From Elusimicrobiota bacterium (GTDB lineage: Bacteria; Elusimicrobiota; Elusimicrobia; Elusimicrobiales; UBA9959): a DNA stretch of 6,547 nt. Below are positions 1 through 5,799 of this stretch, in pieces. The notes under the pieces were generated by a model, which searched no databases, had not been told where the DNA came from, and saw only the letters and a list, made by a program, of their open reading frames with translations. The DNA is taken from positions 1 through 6,547 of the forward strand of contig DAOWGR010000082.1 of assembly GCA_030637365.1 (NCBI GenBank), written 5' to 3'. The translations under genes were made by a program, and so were the position numbers. Each line of letters begins with the position of its first letter. The first letter of the stretch is position 1.

Positions 1-158
1 AACACATCTCCTTTGGCCGCCTTAATGTTTGATGTATTTTCATCTGCGCTTTGAATGGTATTCCTGTTTTTGGCAGAGCAAAACACGCAATTGAGATTGC
101 ATTTGCCTGAAATGGTCAAATAATTGTCATTCTCCATATCCTCTTGTTTTTTATTCAT
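1..158 (-). CDS. Radical SAM protein, N-terminal fragment (runs off left edge)
   Basis: Only the first 52 codons are present; the gene continues past position 1. The fragment contains the radical SAM signature CNLNCVFC (Cys20, Cys24, Cys27), the CxxxCxxC ligands of the [4Fe-4S] cluster that cleaves S-adenosylmethionine. It is preceded by a hydrophobic strand (YLTIS), as is normal for strand 1 of the partial TIM barrel. The context resembles the MoaA/SPASM-like group and the second half of the 3468-5765 protein (LTDKCNQQCLFCSS), rather than the HemN group. ATG at 158-156 is chosen because a strong GGAGGGG lies just upstream; an internal Met8 has no such site. The gene has its own promoter and is transcribed away from the other radical SAM genes, on the same strand as the NHL gene. 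Substrate and C-terminal domains cannot be seen. The superfamily call is firm; a specific function is not possible. Confidence 0.88.
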   Translation of the reverse strand, partial: MNKKQEDMENDNYLTISGKCNLNCVFCSAKNRNTIQSADENTSNIKAAKGDV

Positions 159-161
159 AAT

Positions 162-168
162 CCCCTCC
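162..168 (-). promoter_or_regulatory. Ribosome binding site of the left-edge radical SAM gene
   Basis: On the minus strand this reads GGAGGGG, followed by ATT and the ATG at 158-156. It fixes the start at codon 1 rather than at the in-frame Met8. Confidence 0.75.
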
Positions 169-192
169 GGTAAATGTTTGAATAATGCGCGC

Positions 193-246
193 AGATAAAT
201 AGAACTGTATTTCCCCAAACACAATGTCGTGATTCAATATTTATCT
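193..246 (-). promoter_or_regulatory. Foldable 5' leader of the left-edge radical SAM gene
   Basis: Read on the minus strand, AGATAAATA (246-238) and TATTTATCT (201-193) form a perfect 9-bp inverted repeat. Nested inside is a second hairpin, TGTGTTT (223-217), GGGG loop (216-213), AAATACA (212-206), with one G-U pair. Both stems lie between the predicted transcript start and the ribosome binding site. The outer stem is AU-rich and may be weak. It matches no riboswitch class I know, so this is a structural observation and not a named element. Confidence 0.3.
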
Positions 247-256
247 TATATAGACA

Positions 257-285
257 ATTCTACCTGAAATGCTCGGTTTCGTCAA
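257..285 (-). promoter_or_regulatory. Sigma70-type promoter for the left-edge radical SAM gene
   Basis: On the minus strand the -35 box is TTGACG (285-280) and the -10 box is TAGAAT (262-257), each matching the consensus at five of six positions, with a 17-nt spacer. The predicted transcript start is near position 250, giving a leader of about 90 nt before the ATG at 158. This suggests the gene is transcribed independently of the NHL gene upstream. The call rests on sequence match only. Confidence 0.6.
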
Positions 286-324
286 GGGCCGGTCTTGTCC
301 AATTATGGAATGAGCCTAAGGTTT

Positions 325-1644
325 CTATCTTAGTACGGTCACTTTTTTCTTTGTGTCAAGTCCCGGGCCTTTCACATAAACTATATATGCGCCCGAAGCT
401 ACCGCGCCGCCTTTGCTGTTTTTATACGCCCAGTTTATATAATCGCTCGCGTCGGTCACATTTTTGCTTTGTTTCCACAATAGCCGGCCGCTTAATGCAA
501 ATACGCGGACTGTTACTTTTCCCGGTCCGGTCGGCTTTAGATTGATTTTCATTGTTTCGCCTTGTTTTATCGTTTTCGGTATGCTTCCGAGACGGCTAAA
601 ATTCCGCGCGCGGTCATTATCAGCGCCCGAGACATAAACATGGCCGGAAGAATCCGGTGTTATTTCGAAAGGATAATCAATCCGCCCGCCGCCCAATTTT
701 ATTAAAAATTTTCCGTCCGGGTTGAATTTCTGCACGCGGTGATTATAAATATCCGAAACATAAATATTGCCGAAAGAATCTACCGCCACATCTTCCGGCC
801 AATTAAATTGTCCGTCGCCGGAGCCTTCACCTCCCAATTTTATTAAAAATTTTCCGTCCGGGCTGAATTTCTGCACGCGATCATTATTGCTGTCCGCGAC
901 ATAAACATGGCCGGAAGAATCCATTGTTATTCCGACCGGCCAATCAAGTTGTCCGTCGCGCGAGCCTTTACCGCCCCATTTCATTAAAAATTTTCCGTCC
1001 GGGCTGAATTTCTGCACGCGGTGATTGTTTCTGTCCGCGACATAAATATTGCCGGAAGAATCCATTGTTATTCCGCGCGGCTCATCAAACTGTCCGTTGC
1101 CCGATCCCAAAGCGCCCCATTTCATTAAAAATTTTCCGTCCGGGCTGAATTTCTGCACGCGGTCATTGTCAGTGTCTACGACATAAATGTTGTTTAAAGA
1201 ATCTATTGTTATTGAGGCCGGCCAATTAAACTGCCCGTCGCCCTCGCCGGAAGCGCCCCATTTCATTAAAAATTTTCCGTCCGGGCTGAATTTCTGCATG
1301 CGGTCATTACCGCTGTCCGCGACATAAACATGGCCGGAAGAATCCATTGTTATTGCGACCGGCCAATCAAATTGCCCGTTGCCCGAGCCTTCACCGCCCC
1401 ATTTCATTAAAAATTTTCCGTCCGGGCTGAATTTCTGCACGCGGTGATGACCGCTGTCTGCGACATAAATATTGCCGGAAGAATCTATCGCCACTTCTTC
1501 CGGCCATGCGAAATACCGGGGCTGTTCCGAATTTATCCGCTTGTTTTGAATAATAGCTTGTTCGGTTGCCGAAGTGATTTTATGACAAATTATCGTTAAA
1601 CAACACATAGCCAGCGCGCCGTAAACAATTCGCTTGAATATCAT
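325..1644 (-). CDS. Secreted NHL-repeat beta-propeller protein with FlgD-type Ig-like C-terminus
   Basis: The protein has 439 residues. Residues 1-26 look like a Sec signal peptide: KR at 4-5, a hydrophobic core, and a likely cut after TSA. Residues 47-353 hold seven NHL-type blades, most exactly 47 residues long, each with an IYVAD or VYVAD strand, then HRVQKFSPDGKFL and a Gly-rich loop. Residues about 366-439 match the FlgD Ig-like fold (VTVRVFALSGRLLW, ASGAYIVYVKGPG, KKKVTVLR), common at the end of surface proteins in Elusimicrobiota and relatives. NHL propellers usually bind ligands or proteins rather than catalyse. The start is ATG 1644-1642, because GGAGGA precedes it and the signal peptide begins there; the open frame extends 25 codons further upstream, but those residues do not fit a signal sequence. 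A role linked to the radical SAM genes is not evident; it may simply be a neighbour. Confidence 0.88.
   Translation of the reverse strand: MIFKRIVYGALAMCCLTIICHKITSATEQAIIQNKRINSEQPRYFAWPEEVAIDSSGNIYVADSGHHRVQKFSPDGKFLMKWGGEGSGNGQFDWPVAITMDSSGHVYVADSGNDRMQKFSPDGKFLMKWGASGEGDGQFNWPASITIDSLNNIYVVDTDNDRVQKFSPDGKFLMKWGALGSGNGQFDEPRGITMDSSGNIYVADRNNHRVQKFSPDGKFLMKWGGKGSRDGQLDWPVGITMDSSGHVYVADSNNDRVQKFSPDGKFLIKLGGEGSGDGQFNWPEDVAVDSFGNIYVSDIYNHRVQKFNPDGKFLIKLGGGRIDYPFEITPDSSGHVYVSGADNDRARNFSRLGSIPKTIKQGETMKINLKPTGPGKVTVRVFALSGRLLWKQSKNVTDASDYINWAYKNSKGGAVASGAYIVYVKGPGLDTKKKVTVLR
586..1506 (-). repeat. Tandem 141-bp coding repeats (NHL blades)
   Basis: A core of about 40 bp recurs with nearly unchanged sequence, beginning at 700, 841, 982, 1123, 1264 and 1405. 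The spacing is exactly 141 bp, one 47-residue blade. The segment encoding KFSPDGKFL is almost invariant even at third codon positions, while the loop segments between cores vary. The lowest-coordinate blade (residues 324-353) is shorter and more diverged, as expected of the last blade in the protein. The repeats are coding, not a CRISPR array. Confidence 0.9.
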
Positions 1645-1656
1645 TTTTTTATTTAT

Positions 1657-1662
1657 TCCTCC
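1657..1662 (-). promoter_or_regulatory. Ribosome binding site that sets the NHL gene start
   Basis: The minus strand reads GGAGGA, 12 nt before ATG 1644-1642. The spacing is slightly long, but this is the only good site near the start of the signal peptide. It argues against the longer in-frame start at 1719. Confidence 0.55.
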
Positions 1663-1730
1663 ACCGCGGCGGTTTTTTATGCCACAGTATGTCAGTCCAA
1701 ACTCCGCCTTTACAAGCAAGCATATAGTTA

Positions 1731-1759
1731 ATTATACTTATCATGTGGCGGAACGCAAA
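1731..1759 (-). promoter_or_regulatory. Possible promoter for the NHL gene
   Basis: The minus strand has a perfect TATAAT (1736-1731). The best -35 options are poor: TTGCGT at 1758-1753 with a 16-nt spacer, or TTTGCG at 1759-1754 with 17 nt. The transcript would start near 1724, leaving a leader of about 80 nt. The -35 candidate overlaps the left arm of the inverted repeat at 1754-1781. The support is weak and comes mostly from the -10 box and its position. Confidence 0.3.
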
Positions 1760-1795
1760 ATGGCGGATATTCCGCTTTGCGGTATGGGGGAATAT
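1754..1795. repeat. Cluster of interlocking inverted repeats in the divergent intergenic region
   Basis: Three overlapping dyads share the same bases. The first is CGCAAA (1754-1759) + GCGGA (1763-1767) against TCCGC (1771-1775) + TTTGCG (1776-1781), with a 3-nt loop and a 3-nt bulge. The second is CCGC (1772-1775) against GCGG (1779-1782). The third is ATATTCC (1767-1773) against GGAATAT (1789-1795). They cannot all form at once. No long T-run follows on either strand, so a simple terminator is unlikely. The cluster may be an operator, a switchable leader, or a REP/MITE-like dispersed repeat. Confidence 0.5.
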
Positions 1796-1840
1796 GACAT
1801 TCTTCTTTGGCAGGCATAAAGCGAGTGAAAACTGAATGCT

Positions 1841-1871
1841 TTGCAATATATTTCATAATCACTAATATAAT
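1841..1871 (+). promoter_or_regulatory. Possible promoter of the radical SAM operon
   Basis: There is a perfect TATAAT at 1866-1871, with TTGCAA at 1841-1846 as a -35 candidate, but the spacer is 19 nt, longer than ideal. Transcription would begin around 1876-1880, giving an almost leaderless message in which the GAGGG at 1876-1880 lies at the very 5' end. The surrounding DNA is AT-rich, so chance matches are likely. Confidence 0.28.
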
Positions 1872-1875
1872 AAAC

Positions 1876-1880
1876 GAGGG
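1876..1880 (+). promoter_or_regulatory. Ribosome binding site of the first operon gene
   Basis: GAGGG lies 8 nt before the ATG at 1889. It supports that start and is the only good Shine-Dalgarno match nearby. Confidence 0.6.
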
Positions 1881-1888
1881 TTATAAAA

Positions 1889-3466
1889 ATGGCGCTAAAA
1901 AAGAAAAAAAACACATTTGACAAGGTAATGAATGAATTGCATTGCAAGAGTCTTCCCTTTTCACCTCCCATATATCCTCCCGCGCAGGCCTGGGGGAAGG
2001 TGAATAACGAGAGTGTGATAAGAAAGGCGTGGCAGAAGACCATTAAGCAGGATGGCCATATAGATCTTTATGTTCATATCCCGTTTTGCGCGAATGTTTG
2101 CAATTTTTGCGGCCTTTATTCCAAACAATTAAAAAAGTCTTCGGAGATAGACGAGTATCTTACGGTTTTGGATAAAGAAGCCCGCGTATTGGGTTCCATG
2201 CTGTCACCGGGAAAAATAGACGGACTGCGCATAGGTGGCGGAACGCCGTCTTTATTGTCGCCAAAACAGATAAAAAGGCTTTTTAATATCATATTCAAGG
2301 CTTTCAGTTTTAAATCGGACAGATTTTCCAGTGCGCCTTCGCATGGAGTGGTATTTGAAGCTCATCCAAGATTTCTTACGCCTGAAAAACTAAAGGTTCT
2401 TAAAGAAGAGGGAACGCATTGGATTGCCATGGGAGTGCAAAGCCTTGATGATAAGGTTTTGGCCAAAACCAACCGGGCGCAAACCGCGGCCGATGTTCAT
2501 CTCGCGTATTTGAATATTCGCAAAGCGGGGATTCCTTTTATCGCCAATGATCTCATGTATGGGCTTGAAGGGCAGACGGCGGAGAGTTTTTGCCGCGATA
2601 TTGACACGCTTATAAAGTTAAAAGCGGATAGAATTGTGATGTATGAATTTTGCCCGACAGGTCTTACGCCGTTTTCAAAGAAAGGCGGGAGTCTGATGGC
2701 GAGGCAAAGAAAATCCATAGCGATTATGGCCAAAAAGGGTTTTGACGCGCTGAAAGCGCGCGGATACAAGGTCAAGGATGAATTTCATGAATATTGGGGA
2801 GTTGTGGGCGGCATCGGCGATAGGATTTATACATATACTTATGACGAGTATGACAATAATGAATGCTGGCATTCGGTTTTGAGTTTGGGAGCCGGAGCGA
2901 TGTCTGTCGCCAATCAGAATATGCGCTATCAAAATTTTTTATCGGTGCCGGCCTATACAAGCAAATTAAAGAAAGGTATTTTGCCTGTTTGCGCCGGTAT
3001 TGAGCTGACTGATAAAACCAATATGCTTAATCATATTATTTTGAACTTTATCAACAGCAGCCGCGTTCTTTTCAAACAGTTTGAAATAGAGTTTGGAGTT
3101 TCTCTGGATGAAAAATTCAGCGATAAAATGAAAATTTTGATTTCGCGCGGGATGATACGGAGAAAAAAGACCGGATATTTTATTGTCGAGAAAGATCGTT
3201 ATCGCGTGGTTATAGAAGTGTCGCGCGTTTTTTTTGAAAGCAAAGTGGTTGAAAAACTGAAAACGGTTTTTAAAATAGGCAAAAATCAAAAATCTTCTTC
3301 CGTTATCTCTTTAAAAAACAGCAATCACAGAAAAATACTGGCTCAAATGATTATAGCCAAAAATTCGGGCTGCGATAGCGTTAAATTAGAGAACATTCCT
3401 GCTCGCGGCTTGGATATTCGCATATTGAAAGCGGCGGATAAATTGAAGTTATGCGTCCGAAAATGA
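1889..3466 (+). CDS. HemN/HemW-like radical SAM protein with an eroded C-terminal tail
   Basis: The protein has 525 residues. A 58-residue N-terminal extension with LPFSPPIYPPAQAW (22-35) precedes the radical SAM core. The core shows YVHIPFCANVCNFCG (61-75; cluster ligands Cys67, Cys71, Cys74), IGGGTPS (115-121), GVQSLDDKVL (182-191), DLMYGLEGQT (221-230) and LGAGAMS (333-339), all in HemN/HemW order. Residues about 370-435 resemble the helical HemN C-terminal domain. Residue 76 is Leu, where HemN has its fourth cysteine, so oxygen-independent coproporphyrinogen oxidase is unlikely. Residues about 465-525 are not usual for the family and resemble a radical SAM segment without its motifs. ATG 1889 is preceded by GAGGG at 8-nt spacing. 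It is the first gene of the operon and a paralog of the N-terminal half of the next. It probably acts in the cytoplasm; the substrate is unknown, with tetrapyrrole-related chemistry possible by family only. Confidence 0.88.
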   Translation: MALKKKKNTFDKVMNELHCKSLPFSPPIYPPAQAWGKVNNESVIRKAWQKTIKQDGHIDLYVHIPFCANVCNFCGLYSKQLKKSSEIDEYLTVLDKEARVLGSMLSPGKIDGLRIGGGTPSLLSPKQIKRLFNIIFKAFSFKSDRFSSAPSHGVVFEAHPRFLTPEKLKVLKEEGTHWIAMGVQSLDDKVLAKTNRAQTAADVHLAYLNIRKAGIPFIANDLMYGLEGQTAESFCRDIDTLIKLKADRIVMYEFCPTGLTPFSKKGGSLMARQRKSIAIMAKKGFDALKARGYKVKDEFHEYWGVVGGIGDRIYTYTYDEYDNNECWHSVLSLGAGAMSVANQNMRYQNFLSVPAYTSKLKKGILPVCAGIELTDKTNMLNHIILNFINSSRVLFKQFEIEFGVSLDEKFSDKMKILISRGMIRRKKTGYFIVEKDRYRVVIEVSRVFFESKVVEKLKTVFKIGKNQKSSSVISLKNSNHRKILAQMIIAKNSGCDSVKLENIPARGLDIRILKAADKLKLCVRK

Positions 3467-3467
3467 T

Positions 3468-5765
3468 ATGGCAAATCTTAGCAAGAGGCTTGTTCAAAGA
3501 ATACTGCAAGAACTGCATTCGGAAACCCTTCCGTATTCTCCTCTGATATATCCTCCTCCGCAAGCTTGGGATAAAACGGATAATGATATTTTATTAAGAA
3601 ATTCCTGGAGAGAGATATCCAAAATAAAAAACGCTCCGGTTGATCTTTATGTGCATATTCCCTTTTGCGCGAGTGTTTGCAATTTTTGCGGCATGAATTC
3701 AAAATTATTGGATGATCCTTGCCGGATTGACGAGTATTTGAACGCGCTGAACGCCGAGGCGTCCATAATAGGCGGTTTGCTTTCTCCAAAAAGAATTTCA
3801 AGCGTGCGCGTGGGAGGCGGAACGCCTTCGCTTTTATCCGAAAGCCAGATAAGAAAGCTGTTTGGATTTCTTTTTGATATTTTTAAGTTTGAACGAAATC
3901 AATTTGGAAATAATCCGATAAGCATTGTGTTTGAAGCAAGCCCGTATTCCTTGGATATTGGAAAACTCGGGGTTTTAAAAGAGAATGGCGTTAACGGCCT
4001 CGCGCTCGGCGTGCAAAGCCTTGACGATAAAGTTCTGCGCCGCTCGGGACGCTTGCAGACAAAAGCCGAAGTCCGCGAAGTGATAAAAAACGCCCGCCAA
4101 GCGAAATTTGATTATGTTTCGGTGGATTTAATGTGCGGCCTTGAGGGACAAACGGAAAAAAGTTTTCTTAATGATGTGGAAACAATGATTAAATGGGGCG
4201 CGGACAGAATTGTTCTTTACGGTTTTTCTCCGACCAAGCACACGCGCTTCGCGAAAGAAGGCGGAATTATTACCGAAAAGCGGAGGAAAGAAATTTCGCG
4301 GGTTGTGGAAAAAGGAATCGGGATAATTCAGAATAAAGGCTATAAAAGCGATGCCGATGAAACGGAAGTAAACAGCGGCATACGCGATTATCCCGGCCGC
4401 GGCATTTATGAGGGCAGTTATCTCGCTTACGGCGAGCAGGATGAAAAGGGGCGATGGCATTCGGTTGCCGGATTGGGGCTTGGCTCCATGTCCGTAATCG
4501 TTGACAAAGCGCGTTACGGCAATCATCGGTCTTTAAAGGCGTATATGAATAGTCTGAAGCGCGGCCGTCTTCCCGCGGAAACCGGCGTAAAATTGACGCT
4601 CAAGATGAAAATGATTAATCATATCATGAGAATTATTGACGATCGCGTAATTTCCATAAAAAAATTCAAAAGAAAATTCGGCGAAGATATTAAAGAAAAA
4701 TTCTCCAATCAATTGCGCCATTTGGTTTCGCGGGGCATAATTCGCGAGCGCGGCGGCAATTATGAAATCGGCGAGATAATGAACGGCGAGAATTTGATTT
4801 TTGAAATAAGCCACGCGTTTTTTGAAGAAAAAATATTAAAGAAATTACAGGCAAAGTACGCTTTGTCGGACAGCGACGCCGCTTTTCGGCCCGTTTCCAA
4901 TGAGCTTGAGCCCAATATATTTCTGACGGATAAGTGCAATCAGCAGTGTCTTTTCTGTTCTTCCGTCGGAGAAGACAGGCTTCAAAATGAAAAAGAGATA
5001 AATTACTGCGTGCTAAACAGCAAAGATACGATTTCAATAGAGGGCGGCGAGCCTACGCTTTCCCGGGATTTGAGCCGTTGGGTCAGATTCGCGAAAAATA
5101 AAGGCGTAAAAGAAATAATTTTGTGCACGAACGGAGCGACTTTTTCCGATAAAAAAAGCGTATTGTCATTGGTCAGAGACGGCGTGACATTGTTTAATGT
5201 GAATTTTCCCTCGCATATTGAAAAAATTTTCAACGCGCTTACTCAGACCAAAGGGCTTTTTAAAAAAAGGCTTGAGAATTTAGGCAGATTGTTTGAATGC
5301 GCGGGAGGAGAGCGCGTTCGTTTTACTTTTGTCATAAACAAGCTTAATTATTTAACCATGAGGGCGTACGCGGAATTTATAAAAGACAGATTTCCCGGAG
5401 TGTCTTATATTGAGTTCAATATGATAAAAATAAAAGGGTCCGTTAAAAAGAGAACTTATCTTGTTCCGCGTTTAAGCGAAATCGCGCCGTATTTGCGCTC
5501 CGCGCTCAAATTTTGCGCGGACAACGGCGTCAAATGCCTTGTTGACGGCATGCCGGTATGTCTTATAAAAGAGTTTAAAGAGGCGTCCATAGAGGCTTTT
5601 AAGCTGGATGCCGGCGATTATACCTATATGAACGAAAAAACAAAACCCGCGCGGTGTAAAGGCTGCGCGCTGGGGAAAATTTGCGCGGGGCCGAGGAAAG
5701 ATTATGTGGATATGTACGGAGATTGTGAATTGAAACCGGTTTTGTCTGGCAGTCGGAAATATTGA
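3468..5765 (+). CDS. Tandem radical SAM fusion: HemN/HemW-like half plus MoaA-like half
   Basis: The protein has 765 residues and two complete radical SAM domains. Half 1 (about 1-460) parallels the previous gene: LPYSPLIYPPPQAW (21-34), YVHIPFCASVCNFCG (61-75; Cys67, Cys71, Cys74), GGGTPS (116-121), GVQSLDDKVL (181-190), GLEGQT and GLGLGSMS (335-342), then a HemN-type helical region (about 370-435). Met76 replaces HemN's fourth cysteine. Half 2 (about 484-755) has LTDKCNQQCLFCSS (Cys490, Cys494, Cys497), EGGEPT (525-530), CTNGA (553-557) and INKLNY (623-628). It ends with CKGCALGKIC (730-739) and Cys753 in a YVDMYGDC context, like the cysteine-rich ends that bind an auxiliary Fe-S cluster in twitch/SPASM proteins. 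The start lies one base after the upstream stop, with no clear Shine-Dalgarno site, so translational coupling is likely. Two SAM-cleaving sites in one chain suggest two consecutive radical steps on one substrate (inference). Confidence 0.88.
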   Translation: MANLSKRLVQRILQELHSETLPYSPLIYPPPQAWDKTDNDILLRNSWREISKIKNAPVDLYVHIPFCASVCNFCGMNSKLLDDPCRIDEYLNALNAEASIIGGLLSPKRISSVRVGGGTPSLLSESQIRKLFGFLFDIFKFERNQFGNNPISIVFEASPYSLDIGKLGVLKENGVNGLALGVQSLDDKVLRRSGRLQTKAEVREVIKNARQAKFDYVSVDLMCGLEGQTEKSFLNDVETMIKWGADRIVLYGFSPTKHTRFAKEGGIITEKRRKEISRVVEKGIGIIQNKGYKSDADETEVNSGIRDYPGRGIYEGSYLAYGEQDEKGRWHSVAGLGLGSMSVIVDKARYGNHRSLKAYMNSLKRGRLPAETGVKLTLKMKMINHIMRIIDDRVISIKKFKRKFGEDIKEKFSNQLRHLVSRGIIRERGGNYEIGEIMNGENLIFEISHAFFEEKILKKLQAKYALSDSDAAFRPVSNELEPNIFLTDKCNQQCLFCSSVGEDRLQNEKEINYCVLNSKDTISIEGGEPTLSRDLSRWVRFAKNKGVKEIILCTNGATFSDKKSVLSLVRDGVTLFNVNFPSHIEKIFNALTQTKGLFKKRLENLGRLFECAGGERVRFTFVINKLNYLTMRAYAEFIKDRFPGVSYIEFNMIKIKGSVKKRTYLVPRLSEIAPYLRSALKFCADNGVKCLVDGMPVCLIKEFKEASIEAFKLDAGDYTYMNEKTKPARCKGCALGKICAGPRKDYVDMYGDCELKPVLSGSRKY

Positions 5766-5782
5766 TAAACGCGGCGAAAAAA

Positions 5783-5790
5783 GAGAGGAA
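5783..5790 (+). promoter_or_regulatory. Ribosome binding site of the third operon gene
   Basis: GAGAGGAA lies 9 nt before ATG 5800. A second in-frame ATG at 5818 would be 27 nt away, too far, so 5800 is preferred. Confidence 0.55.
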
Positions 5791-5799
5791 TAAAAGATA

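Noticed and set aside
325..550. Type IX secretion sorting domain at the NHL protein C-terminus
   Set aside because: The segment is similar in style, but the V-x-V-R-V-F-x-L-S-G-R-L and A-S-G-A-Y pattern fits the FlgD Ig-like fold generally and no type IX component is visible.
586..1506. Regularly spaced repeats that could suggest a CRISPR array
   Set aside because: The 141-bp period is in frame, encodes NHL blades, and the segments between cores are also coding and similar to one another.
1585..1644. Lipoprotein signal on the NHL protein
   Set aside because: The cysteines at residues 14, 15 and 20 lack a proper lipobox (TIIC and LAMC do not fit), whereas TSA at 24-26 fits an ordinary signal peptidase site.
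1661..1678. GC-rich palindrome followed by a T-run on the plus strand, like a terminator
   Set aside because: ACCGCGGCGGT leaves a loop of only one to three bases, the stem is very short, and no plus-strand gene ends upstream of it.
1649..2043. Minus-strand and plus-strand open frames across the divergent intergenic region and the start of the first operon gene
   Set aside because: They lack ribosome binding sites, overlap recognisable genes or the inverted repeats, and their translations resemble no protein family.
1889..3466. Naming the first operon gene hemN or hemW
   Set aside because: The fourth HemN cysteine is missing, there is a long N-terminal extension and unusual tail, and the operon has no haem-pathway partners, so a specific symbol is not supported.
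3464..3470. A frameshift splitting one long triple-domain gene
   Set aside because: The downstream gene has its own ATG and repeats the same N-terminal extension as the upstream gene, so these are two paralogous genes.
4128..4526. 132-residue minus-strand open frame inside the fusion gene
   Set aside because: It is antisense to a gene with clear conserved motifs and shows no domain or start signal of its own.
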